Assembly (NCBI RefSeq): GCF_011605345.1
Contig: NZ_JAAOXM010000001.1
Coordinates: 372,001 to 436,000, forward strand
Origin: Burkholderia sp. D-99
GTDB taxonomy: Bacteria; Pseudomonadota; Gammaproteobacteria; Burkholderiales; Burkholderiaceae
DNA length: 64,000 nt
Reading direction: 5' to 3'
The translations under genes and the position numbers were made by a program. The notes under the pieces were generated by a model. The model saw nothing but the letters and a program-made list of their open reading frames with translations, was not told where the DNA came from and did no database searches. This document shows positions 52,413-61,089 of the stretch, in pieces; within the stretch, counting starts at the first letter, position 1, and each line of letters begins with the position of its first letter.

Positions 52413-53240
52413 ATGGATATCGGTGACTGGATCGATTCGTATCCGACGGATACGCTGTCGCAGATGCGGCAGGTACTCGACGCGTCTGCGGCGTCGACGC
52501 GCTGGCATGCGTTGCTGGACACGAGTTTCGTGCCGTCGTTGCGCGATCGCTTGTCCACACCGTCCTCCGGGTGTTCGATCGTCACACTGTACGAGGGCGT
52601 GTACGACGGCGAAGGGCTGATGGCGATTTCGCCTTGCCTGATGTCGTTGCCCGATGGCGCGGAAACGCGGGCGGCCGTATGCGCCGACCTGCTGCGGCAT
52701 ACCGCCGGGCATCCGATGTTGAGCCTGCTGCGCACGACGATCGATACCGATGCACTCGCGTCGCATCTGCGAAGGCAAATGGAAGCAAATGCCGATGACG
52801 GTGAGGCCTTCCTCGTGAGACTTGCCGATACGCGTTGCCTGCCGACCTGGGTCAAGGTGTTGACGTTGCCGCAGCGCCGACGCTTCCTGGCCGGGATCGA
52901 TGCGTGGTGGATATTCGATCGCGCCGGATCGTTGATGGCGCTGGACGTCGAAACCGTCGGGATGGCCGGGGGCGATTCCGTCGACACGGATCCCGCGCCG
53001 TACCGCCTCGACACGGATCAGGTCGCGGCGCTCAGGCAAGCGGCGAAGATCGATACGTTGCTCTTCCATGTCCGGCAGCGTCCGGATACTTTCGGGCAAC
53101 TGCAAGCGACACCGTCCCAGGCATACGCATGCGTGCGTGATGCGTGGGAGAAGAAGGATTTGGCGGCACAAACGCCGCGCGTGGCACTGGACGCACTCAA
53201 GGCGGCCGGGTGGCTGGTACCGGCAACGATATCTGCGTGA
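52413..53240 (+). CDS. DUF4123 effector-loading adaptor (Tap/TEC)
   Basis: A 275-aa protein starting 8 nt after the vgrG1 stop. DUF4123 proteins bind an effector and load it onto the cognate VgrG. The family pattern is visible as WHALLDTSFVP near the N-terminus, ISPCLMSLPDGAETRAAV in the middle, and WVKVLTLPQRRRFLAGIDAWWIFDRAGSL. Its position between vgrG1 and the lipase gene makes it the probable chaperone of that lipase. Confidence 0.85.
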   Translation: MDIGDWIDSYPTDTLSQMRQVLDASAASTRWHALLDTSFVPSLRDRLSTPSSGCSIVTLYEGVYDGEGLMAISPCLMSLPDGAETRAAVCADLLRHTAGHPMLSLLRTTIDTDALASHLRRQMEANADDGEAFLVRLADTRCLPTWVKVLTLPQRRRFLAGIDAWWIFDRAGSLMALDVETVGMAGGDSVDTDPAPYRLDTDQVAALRQAAKIDTLLFHVRQRPDTFGQLQATPSQAYACVRDAWEKKDLAAQTPRVALDALKAAGWLVPATISA

Positions 53241-53321
53241 ACGCGACGCGAATCGGTCCGGAAAGGAGCACGACGTGATGCCGTGCATGGCTGGGTGGGA
53301 TCCTGACAAGAGAATCGAGTG

Positions 53322-53933
53322 ATGAATTTGCGAGCTGGATCGGTGAGGGCCGTGGTTCGTCTGGCAGTTTTTCTGGCCGTCTTCGTGACGGGAGCAGGGT
53401 GTTCTCGTGCGACGGATCACGCGGTGGCGCAGGCCGGTACGGCGGCGGAGGCCGCGCAGTCTGGTGACGAGGATACCGGGCTCGGGCTGAAGCTGAATGC
53501 GCTGAACTACACGGACGTGCCGATCGGTACCTTCTATGTCGACGGAGCCTGGGGCGGGAACGTGGCCGCCCGTATCGGCAGCGCCGGCGGCCACATCACG
53601 TGCTGCGTGACCGTTCCGCAGAAGTGGCACCCGGGATTGACGGTCAAGGTCGAATGGCGCAACGACGAGATGTACAAGCGCGACCCGAATGCAGTGGCAA
53701 GCCGGATCGTGCCGATCGAGCAGTATGGTTCCTTCTCGGACGGCTATCTGTGGATCGTGTTTTTCCCGGGAGACAGGATCAAGGCATATGCGTCTCCCTG
53801 GTTGCCGGGTGCTCCGGCGTTTCCGGATGGATTGCAGGCCCCGAGCGACGCTTGTCCGGGGCACTTTACGGTGTTGAACAGCAGCCGTGATTGCCCGGCG
53901 CCGGATAAGAGAATTGCGGGGACTGCGCCATGA
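53322..53933 (+). CDS. DUF3304 lipoprotein, putative immunity protein of the lipase
   Basis: A 203-aa lipoprotein. The N-terminal hydrophobic stretch ends in a lipobox-like VFVTGAGC near residue 27, so it would be anchored in an envelope membrane facing the periplasm. The DUF3304 core is LNALNYTDVPIGTFYVDGAWGGN, GGHITCCVTVPQKWHPGLTVKVEW. DUF3304 genes are regularly found beside T6SS lipases, and Tle1-type immunity proteins are lipoproteins, so immunity is likely (family knowledge plus inference). The last four bases overlap the lipase ATG (ATGA). Confidence 0.85.
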   Translation: MNLRAGSVRAVVRLAVFLAVFVTGAGCSRATDHAVAQAGTAAEAAQSGDEDTGLGLKLNALNYTDVPIGTFYVDGAWGGNVAARIGSAGGHITCCVTVPQKWHPGLTVKVEWRNDEMYKRDPNAVASRIVPIEQYGSFSDGYLWIVFFPGDRIKAYASPWLPGAPAFPDGLQAPSDACPGHFTVLNSSRDCPAPDKRIAGTAP

Positions 53934-56329
53934 GTGTTCGTTTTGCGGCCGCCGAGCGGCCCGATATCAGTGTCGTGACGCCCGAGGAGCAGGATGCGAT
54001 TCTCCGCAGGCTTCATGACGACGATGGCATGAGCTGCTGCAAGACGCTGCACGTCGGCATTTTCTTCGATGGCACGCGCAACAATGCCGAGCGGGATCGT
54101 TCGGGGCACAAGCACAGCAACGTCGCGCGGCTCTGGGATGCATTCCCGCAGGATAAATATCACAAGGCGATCTATGTCGCGGGCGTCGGCACGCCTTTCG
54201 TCGTCGAGGTCGGCGACCATGGCGTAGGGCTGCAGGCGGCGGCAGGCGCCGCCGCAGGATGGGCGGGGGAAGGCCGCATCAACTGGGCGTTGCTGCAGGT
54301 CCAAAACGTCGTGCACGAATGTGCGTTCAAGGTCGGCCTGAGCGAGGCGCTCGGCGTGAAGGACAAGGACCTCGTGAAGTCCATGAGTGTCGACATGAAT
54401 TTCAAGGGCATCGATTCCGGCGGCGCGATACCCGGGCCGGGCAGTCTCGGCGATATCAAGGCCCGCTCCAGCACGGGTGCCGGTGCGCTCAAGCTGATGG
54501 CCGCCGAGCAAAACGGTATCAACGAGCTGACGTGGGAGCACGACTCGATCTGGGCCCAGCTCAAGAGCGAAGTCGATTCGTCGAAGTGGACCGCCGCGAT
54601 GCAAGCCTGGGACACGATGCGCCGCAAGGTGTTGAACGAGCGGCTGGCGCAACTCAAGGACCGCGTTGGCGACAAGCTCGTGAAGGGCAAGCCGGCACTG
54701 CGGACTATCCGGCTGTACGTATTCGGATTCTCCCGGGGCTCTGCGGAAGCACGTACGTTTTCCAACTGGCTGCCGGACGCGCTCGATAATTTCAACCTCT
54801 GCGGCGTGCCGGTTTCATACGAATTTCTCGGCATTTTCGATACCGTGGCGTCCGTGGGCATCGCGCAGGGCGCGGCGCCCACGCTGTTCGACGGACATGG
54901 CGGCTGGGGGCGCGGGCAGTTGATGGCGGTGCCGCCGTATGTACGCCGCTGCGTTCACATGGTGGCTGCGCACGAGCCGCGCGGTTCGTTTCCGTTGGAC
55001 CTGATCGATCGTTCTGCTGACGGTCGCGTAGAAATCGTGTATCCGGGCGTGCACTCCGATGTCGGCGGTGGCTATGCGCCCGCGGAACAGGGGCGCGGGC
55101 GCGACGATTCCGACAAGCTTTCCCAGGTTCCGTTGCTCGACATGTACCGCGAAGCACGCAAAGCCGGTGTACCGCTCGACGTCAAGGGGCCGGGTGTTTC
55201 CGCGGAAGCGGCGAATGCGTTCAAGATATCCGCCGGTCTGAAGCAGGCGTTTGCGGCATATGTGAACGCGACTGCCGGCTGCTACCACGATCCGTCTCAC
55301 GGTACGCCTGGCCTGATGCGTGCCCACTACGGGTACTACTTGCGATGGCGGAAGCTGCGGCTCAAGAGCATGCGGGCTCAACCAGGCTTCAAGGCGGCCC
55401 AGTCCGGCTATCCGCAGGACGCGACGGACCTCGACAGCGCGAATCAGGAACTGCAGGTGGAGTGGGACGATCTGCTGCAGAACGAGAAGGATGGCGGGCC
55501 GAGCCTTCGCTACTACTTCGGCAAATATGGCGAGAACTGGCTGCACGACAATCCGAAGGGCGCGGCTGTCGCGTCCGCGGCGCTCGCGCCAATCATCATG
55601 ATCCTGGGCGTCATACCGGGCGGGGTGCCGCTGACGGCTGAAGTCAGCAAGCGGGCGATGAAGGTCGCGCAGGCGCAACTGCAGGACAAGTGGGACCAGT
55701 GGCGGCAGGTGCGCGACGACTGGAACTCGACCGTGCCGCTCGCCGACGCGATCAGCGCGCTATACGACAACTACATGCATGATTCGCGCGCGTGGTTCAA
55801 GCCGATGGGCGACGACGACGACGTCTGGAACTACCGGCAGATTCAGGCGCTGAAAGCCAGGCAGGCCGGTTACGCGCGCGCACATGATGTATGGAAAACG
55901 CAGATGGAATCCGGCTTGCCCGGTGCATTGCCGGGCTTGCGGACGATGAACCCGAACACGCTGGCGCTGGGGCCGGGAATCGGCATGAGCCCCGGGCCGG
56001 AGCCGCAGTCACCGCTCACCGCGCAGGAGAGCGATGTGCTCAAGCGCTACGACGCCGCGATGCAGGCGGCGCAGCAGGCGCGCGCGGACAAGAGCGCCAC
56101 GGCGCCTTCCGATAGCGCCGTGCTGACCGATCCGAAGGTGACCAACGGGCTGCAGCAGCAGGCCGGCGGTCGCGAACCCTATTGCATATGGGGCTATCTG
56201 CGCTGGCGAACGGTCTATGTGGACGGCAAGCGCTGGGAGCCGCCGCACGTCGAGACCCCGCAGGAGCAATGGGAAGGCGAACTGAAGCTGAACGAATTCC
56301 GCGCGTCCAAGTTCGCGTGGCCCGGATGA
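53930..56329 (+). CDS. T6SS phospholipase effector, DUF2235 (Tle1-like)
   Basis: A 799-aa alpha/beta-hydrolase. The DUF2235 start is HVGIFFDGTRNNAERD (about 42-57); the nucleophile elbow is YVFGFSRGSAEAR with S268; LGIFDTVASVG holds an Asp (D304); and YPGVHSDVGGGYAP has H375/D377, matching the active-site set of Tle1 lipases, which cut membrane phospholipids in target cells. A hydrophobic segment (about 544-566, AVASAALAPIIMILGVIPGGV) may help membrane insertion. The tail is Pro/Gln-rich. Delivered by vgrG1 with the DUF4123 adaptor; the overlapping DUF3304 lipoprotein would protect the producer. Confidence 0.92.
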   Translation: MSVRFAAAERPDISVVTPEEQDAILRRLHDDDGMSCCKTLHVGIFFDGTRNNAERDRSGHKHSNVARLWDAFPQDKYHKAIYVAGVGTPFVVEVGDHGVGLQAAAGAAAGWAGEGRINWALLQVQNVVHECAFKVGLSEALGVKDKDLVKSMSVDMNFKGIDSGGAIPGPGSLGDIKARSSTGAGALKLMAAEQNGINELTWEHDSIWAQLKSEVDSSKWTAAMQAWDTMRRKVLNERLAQLKDRVGDKLVKGKPALRTIRLYVFGFSRGSAEARTFSNWLPDALDNFNLCGVPVSYEFLGIFDTVASVGIAQGAAPTLFDGHGGWGRGQLMAVPPYVRRCVHMVAAHEPRGSFPLDLIDRSADGRVEIVYPGVHSDVGGGYAPAEQGRGRDDSDKLSQVPLLDMYREARKAGVPLDVKGPGVSAEAANAFKISAGLKQAFAAYVNATAGCYHDPSHGTPGLMRAHYGYYLRWRKLRLKSMRAQPGFKAAQSGYPQDATDLDSANQELQVEWDDLLQNEKDGGPSLRYYFGKYGENWLHDNPKGAAVASAALAPIIMILGVIPGGVPLTAEVSKRAMKVAQAQLQDKWDQWRQVRDDWNSTVPLADAISALYDNYMHDSRAWFKPMGDDDDVWNYRQIQALKARQAGYARAHDVWKTQMESGLPGALPGLRTMNPNTLALGPGIGMSPGPEPQSPLTAQESDVLKRYDAAMQAAQQARADKSATAPSDSAVLTDPKVTNGLQQQAGGREPYCIWGYLRWRTVYVDGKRWEPPHVETPQEQWEGELKLNEFRASKFAWPG

Positions 56330-56455
56330 TCGGGGCACGACGCGATTGAACAGCAGAACGCTGCCGCTCGCCCGGCAGTCATGGGCCGAATCGATGTTCG
56401 CGGCCGTGTCGTGGAGCAAGGCGCCAATGGGACGCAAGCAGAACCGGACATTGTC

Positions 56456-59140
56456 ATGAATCTAACCGCCGCATTGACGGGATACGACCAGACGACCCGT
56501 CACATCCAGATCGATACCGCGATGCCGGGCAAGTTCGCGGTCGAACGCTTTCATGGTCGGGAGGGCGTCAACGAATCGTTCCGGTTCGAGATCGACCTGC
56601 TGTCGAGCGAACCGTTTCTCGACCTGACGCCGCTGATCGGCAGCGCTGCTCGCCTGCGTCTGGCGACGGGCAGTGGCGAGCGGTGCTGGAACGGCTACGT
56701 GACGCATGCGGCGTACGCAGACAGCGACGGCGGAATGACACGCTACCGGCTGACGCTGGAGTCGTGGCTGGCATTCCTGCGTTTGCGCCGAAATTGCCTG
56801 TACTTCGCGGATCTCGATACGGAAGGCATTTGCGAGCGCGTGTTCGGCGACTACGTCGAGGCGCGTCGTCGTTATGACGTGACGGAGAAACTGCGGACGT
56901 TCAAGCTGCGTGGGCAGTATCGGGAGACCGATCACGAATTCGCGTTGCGGCTATTGTCGGAGGCCGGTCTGTCGTTCCGGTTCGAGCACGCGCAGGATGC
57001 GGGGAAAGCGCCCACCGGCGACCACACGCTCGTCGTCTTCGATTCGCATGCCGCGCCGCGCTCGGGGGGCACCGTTCCGTACAATCTTCAGGACGTCGGC
57101 GATCCGGACGGCGTGATGACTTATTTCACCGAGCGCCATCAGATGGTTCCGGACCGGGTGGTGGTTTCGAGCTGGAAGGCGGATCAACTCGTGGCCGTTT
57201 CCGGCCGTGCGCAAAGCCAGGCAGATGCGGACACACCGGTCCTGCCGGCCCGCGAGATCTATGACGGCCAGCGCGCAGGGCGGTTCGACAGTTCGGACCA
57301 GGCCGACCAGTACGCGGCCCAGCGTCTCGACGCCCTTCGGCTACCCAAGGTGCTTCATCGCGGTGCCGGTTCGATTCGAACGCTCGAAGCCGGCAGCGTG
57401 TACACCCTTGACGGTTACCTCGACGAAACGGTCCGGTTCGTTCCGCTCTGCATCGACCACGAGGCCGTCAACAATCTCGGTGCGGCGATCGCGCAATTGC
57501 TCGGCCAGGGGCAACTGGAAAACGGGCTGTATCGCAACCGCTTCGTCGCCGTCCCGCCCGATACCCCGATCGTGCCGGCCCATCGGGCCAGGCCGGTCGT
57601 GCATGGCGTGCAAACGGCGGTCGTGGTCGGAGAGCCCGACAGTTCGGTGAGCAGCACGCGCGATCATCAGGTTCGCGTGCAATTTCCCTGGATGCGAGGG
57701 ACGGCGCCGCTTCCCGGCGGATTGACGGATACCGCGAGCCGTTCGAATCCCGCCGGACATGCGCCGGGCGATCATCGGTCCGGTGTGCTGGCGCGCATCG
57801 CCGAGCAGACGGCGGGACCGAATTTCGGGCACAGCTTCACGCCGCGCGTGGGCGCCGAAGTCGTGATCGGCTTCGATTCCGGAAATATCGACATGCCGGT
57901 GGTCCTGGGGCAAGTCTACGGCGGGCGCGTACAGCCGCCATTCGCGGCCGGCGAGGGCAGCAATGCAAATCATGCCGGCACGCTGTCCGGTGTGCAGACC
58001 CGCACGCTGGACGGGCAGCCCGGCACGCGCTGGGTGATGGACGATGCAACCGGGCAGCTTCGCCACGAGGTCGGCAATGCCGTCGCGAACAGTGCGCTGG
58101 CGCAAGGCTATCTGATTGCGCAGGACGGAGCCTCGCGCGGCATGTATCGCGGCGAAGGCTTCGAGCTGACGACAGCTGGCTGGAATGTCGTGCGCGCGGG
58201 CGAAGGCGTGCTGCTGTCGAGCACGGCTCGCTCCGAGGCGACCTCGACGCAAATGGACGTGGCCGAAAGCGTGGGACAACTGAAGCAGGCCGTCCTGACC
58301 GCCCGGAGTCTCCACGGGACGGCCGTCGATGCAAAGGCCGAGGGCCTCGGCGCAAACGCCGCGCAGGCGGATTTCCTCAAGGCGATCGACCCGCAGCAGG
58401 ACGGCAAGTACACCGGTGCGGTCAACGGGCAAGCGTCGACCAAGGCGAGCGGAACGCAGCGCGAGGGCGGTGACCCGGTCGAGCGCTTCGCGGTGCCGGC
58501 GATCGTGATGGAGTCTCCTGAAAACGTGGCGCTGGTGACACCGAAGACCGCGATCTCGTACGCGGCCGAGCATGTGCATCTGACGGCGCAGGGCGATGCC
58601 CATTTCGCGGCGCGTGCCACGATCGCCGGCGTGTCCGGCGAGTCGCTGAGCCTGTACGGTGCGCAGGGCGGGGTGAAGATCATCGCGAATCACGGGCCGG
58701 TGAGCGTCGAGGCGCATACGGGCGCGATGGAGATACTGGCGGACCAGTCGGTGCGGATCACGTCGACGGACAGTCGTGTCGATGTACTGGCGAAGGATGC
58801 GATCGTCCTCCAGCAAGGGCCGAGCCGTATCACGCTGAAGGGCGGCGACATCACGATCGAGACACCGGGGCAGTTCACCGTCAAGGCCGGATCGCATCCC
58901 TTTCCGGGACCGCTGGCTGCCACGCCGGCACTACCCGGGTTGCCGGACTCCCGTACGCCGATGTTCGACGAGGCATTCGTGCTCAAGGACGAGCAGACGG
59001 GCGAGCCGATTGCGGGGCGCGCTTACCGCATCATCCGTGCGAACGGTGCAGTCGAACACGGTGTAACCGATGCGACCGGACACACGCATCTGGTGACCTC
59101 GGCCGACGCCGAGCCGCTGTCCATCGAGATCGATCGCTGA
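56456..59140 (+). CDS. vgrG: VgrG spike protein 2 with C-terminal transthyretin-like domain
   Basis: An 894-aa VgrG from ATG 56456 (an in-frame ATG at 56381 would add 25 unlikely residues). gp27-like part: FHGREGVNESFRFEIDLLS, GQYRETDHEFALRLLSEAGLSFRFEH; gp5-like part: RDHQVRVQFPWMRG and GAEVVIGFDSGNIDMPVVLGQVY; DUF2345 beta-helix: TAQGDAHFAARATIAGVSGESLSLYGAQ, ITLKGGDITIETPG. The last 60 residues (FVLKDEQTGEPIAGRAYRII, VTDATGHTHLV) have the shape of a transthyretin-like domain, as used by other VgrGs to carry cargo. The next gene, 8 nt on, is the candidate cargo. Confidence 0.94.
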   Translation: MNLTAALTGYDQTTRHIQIDTAMPGKFAVERFHGREGVNESFRFEIDLLSSEPFLDLTPLIGSAARLRLATGSGERCWNGYVTHAAYADSDGGMTRYRLTLESWLAFLRLRRNCLYFADLDTEGICERVFGDYVEARRRYDVTEKLRTFKLRGQYRETDHEFALRLLSEAGLSFRFEHAQDAGKAPTGDHTLVVFDSHAAPRSGGTVPYNLQDVGDPDGVMTYFTERHQMVPDRVVVSSWKADQLVAVSGRAQSQADADTPVLPAREIYDGQRAGRFDSSDQADQYAAQRLDALRLPKVLHRGAGSIRTLEAGSVYTLDGYLDETVRFVPLCIDHEAVNNLGAAIAQLLGQGQLENGLYRNRFVAVPPDTPIVPAHRARPVVHGVQTAVVVGEPDSSVSSTRDHQVRVQFPWMRGTAPLPGGLTDTASRSNPAGHAPGDHRSGVLARIAEQTAGPNFGHSFTPRVGAEVVIGFDSGNIDMPVVLGQVYGGRVQPPFAAGEGSNANHAGTLSGVQTRTLDGQPGTRWVMDDATGQLRHEVGNAVANSALAQGYLIAQDGASRGMYRGEGFELTTAGWNVVRAGEGVLLSSTARSEATSTQMDVAESVGQLKQAVLTARSLHGTAVDAKAEGLGANAAQADFLKAIDPQQDGKYTGAVNGQASTKASGTQREGGDPVERFAVPAIVMESPENVALVTPKTAISYAAEHVHLTAQGDAHFAARATIAGVSGESLSLYGAQGGVKIIANHGPVSVEAHTGAMEILADQSVRITSTDSRVDVLAKDAIVLQQGPSRITLKGGDITIETPGQFTVKAGSHPFPGPLAATPALPGLPDSRTPMFDEAFVLKDEQTGEPIAGRAYRIIRANGAVEHGVTDATGHTHLVTSADAEPLSIEIDR

Positions 59141-59148
59141 GAGAACGC

Positions 59149-60417
59149 ATGCCGGATATTCCCGTTAAATCGTCGTCCGCCACGAGCCCGGTCTCGCGCA
59201 CGCAGCGCAAGACGGTGCTGGTTTCCGGGCGCGTAGTCGAGGCGCAGTTGCTGGAGATCAGCTGGCAGGGCGGCGTAACCGTCACGCGCAAGCAGTCCGC
59301 GGTCGCGGCGCCTCACTGGACGAGTGATGCGAACGTCGTCGAGATCGAGCAGCCCGACGAGTTTTGCCATGCAAGCGGCTCGCAGCGTCCGGGCGCTTAT
59401 CTCGTCAAGTCCAAGGCGGGCGCGAACAACAAGGTCGGCATCAAGTTGCGCGTCACCAAGACGAAACCGAATGCGCCTGCCACGATGAAGCTGACAGGGA
59501 CGTTGCACGGGCTGACGATCGAGGGAGATTGTCCGACTGCGCTCGGCGAACATCAGGTCACCGCGACCGTCACGAACTTGCCGGACACGCTTGCCTACTA
59601 TTACGGCGATGCGTCGTGGAAACTGAACGATGCCGCGACCGGCCTCAGTGCCGCCGTGACGCCGGCGACGCGACTCGAAGTGTTCGTGTTGCTCGATCGG
59701 CCGGGCAAGCCGTTCGGTGCCGGCGTGTGGGCCGAAGCGCTACGCTTTCTCTTCAAGCGCGCATCGGTTGCCGGAGCGGCGACCGCCAAGGCCGCCATCG
59801 CGAAGGTCACGGACTATTGCCACCACGGCCACGGGTTGCATTACGACACGATTTCCGGTGCCGCGCATTTCGGCGGCTCGGTGGCAATGACCGGCGGGCT
59901 GTTCGAATTGAAGAAGTACATGCAGAAGCGCGCGGTCAAGGCGGGCGGGGCCGCCGCGTCGGGCGGCGCTGCCGACGATGGGCGAACCGTGAACTGCTAC
60001 GATCAGGCGTCGGCCGTGTTCAGCCTGGCGGCGGCGCTGGGCGTGAAGCCCGGCATCTATTTTCAGAACCCGTTCGGGTATATCAACTCGACCAATCTCG
60101 TCGGCATCGGTGCTTGCAACAACCCGTTCTTTTCGTCGAACGGGTCGACACCGACCATCGCCGGAGAGTCCCCGTCGCGGACCAGCTTCGGCAATCACGC
60201 TTTTGCCCATCTGAGCCATCAAGTCGAAGACGCATGCGCCGGACCACACCACGACGAAGCGTTGCGCGCCTATCTGGTCGCTTCGATCGATACAGGTCGG
60301 TCGAGCCGCGAAATCAGTCAGGAATACAAGATCCAGCCGCCGCTCTCGCCTGACGATTACATTGCGCAGCTCCTGATGACGACAAAGGAATTTCCCGGTG
60401 TAGGAGCGGTGAAATGA
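59149..60417 (+). CDS. Candidate T6SS effector with a Cys-His-Asp (transglutaminase-like) domain
   Basis: A 422-aa protein right behind vgrG2. Residues about 20-200 look beta-rich with no known motif. The C-terminal domain (about 270-422) has NCYDQASAVFSLAAALGV with C283, then FGNHAFAHLSHQVEDACAGPHHD with H350 and D361. A Cys at a helix start, followed 65-70 residues later by N/GHAF and then V-x-DA, is the layout of transglutaminase-like/papain-fold enzymes, so peptidase, amidase or deamidase activity is likely. There is no signal peptide or PAAR domain, so delivery through the VgrG2 tail fits. The stop overlaps the next gene (ATGA), whose product is exported. I do not know a characterised homologue. 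Confidence 0.7.
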   Translation: MPDIPVKSSSATSPVSRTQRKTVLVSGRVVEAQLLEISWQGGVTVTRKQSAVAAPHWTSDANVVEIEQPDEFCHASGSQRPGAYLVKSKAGANNKVGIKLRVTKTKPNAPATMKLTGTLHGLTIEGDCPTALGEHQVTATVTNLPDTLAYYYGDASWKLNDAATGLSAAVTPATRLEVFVLLDRPGKPFGAGVWAEALRFLFKRASVAGAATAKAAIAKVTDYCHHGHGLHYDTISGAAHFGGSVAMTGGLFELKKYMQKRAVKAGGAAASGGAADDGRTVNCYDQASAVFSLAAALGVKPGIYFQNPFGYINSTNLVGIGACNNPFFSSNGSTPTIAGESPSRTSFGNHAFAHLSHQVEDACAGPHHDEALRAYLVASIDTGRSSREISQEYKIQPPLSPDDYIAQLLMTTKEFPGVGAVK

Positions 60418-61052
60418 ACAAGCGTGTCGTCGGGTTGTTGTTATGTTCCATTTTTACCGGTGCATGCCATGCGCAATCGCCGGAATCGAGAAACGTCATG
60501 ACTCCGGAAGAAAGAGCAGCAGCGATTCAGAGGGCCTTCAGCCCGACCGCCCGTGTCGATGCATTCAAGTCGCGCATCGACTTCGACCGGAAGTTCGCCA
60601 CCGACGATGGCCGGATGGTGGTCGCGTTCGACTGGAGCAGGCTTGCAACGGAGCACCTCCCCGGCTTGACGGGATTGAAGATCGAGAGTCACGAACCGCG
60701 CGTCAACGAAACCGGCCCGCTCAAGGATATCCGGGAGGATATCTTCAACGGCCAGTTCGACGGCGCACGCGTATCGATCACGGTTGCGCAGGCGAAGGAC
60801 CGCTTCAAGGCCGCGGATTATTTCCTCAACGAGACGACTTCGCCGTCGATCGCGCAGGTGCCGTTCGAGACGGATCCTGCGTCGCTCGGAAGCGTGTCGG
60901 TCCGCAGCACCATCGCCGGCCCGGGGCGCGGCTTCGTGTGGATCTACAAGAACCTGTGCTTCGTCGTGACGGGCGCACCGGCCGATCCGGTCAGCAATCT
61001 TGCCCGACGCCTGCAGACGCTGGCGGAAGGCCACACGGTCAATTCGAAGTGA
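60414..61052 (+). CDS. Exported protein, putative immunity partner of the Cys-His-Asp effector
   Basis: A 212-aa protein whose ATG overlaps the effector stop by four bases. The signal peptide MNKRVVGLLLCSIFTGACHA targets it to the periplasm; a cysteine in TGAC is a weak lipobox, so lipidation is uncertain. The mature part is a mixed alpha/beta domain without a known motif (VVAFDWSRLATEHLPGLTGL, VRSTIAGPGRGFVWIYKN). Position, coupling and export fit an immunity protein protecting the periplasm, which would make the effector's target periplasmic, for example peptidoglycan or an envelope protein (inference). Confidence 0.65.
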   Translation: MNKRVVGLLLCSIFTGACHAQSPESRNVMTPEERAAAIQRAFSPTARVDAFKSRIDFDRKFATDDGRMVVAFDWSRLATEHLPGLTGLKIESHEPRVNETGPLKDIREDIFNGQFDGARVSITVAQAKDRFKAADYFLNETTSPSIAQVPFETDPASLGSVSVRSTIAGPGRGFVWIYKNLCFVVTGAPADPVSNLARRLQTLAEGHTVNSK

Positions 61053-61089
61053 TGGCGAGCATCGCTCGCGATATTCAACGGTAAAGACC

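Noticed and set aside
56381..56455. Longer VgrG2 starting at ATG 56381
   Set aside because: The added 25 residues do not resemble a VgrG start, and MNLTAALTGYDQ at 56456 does.
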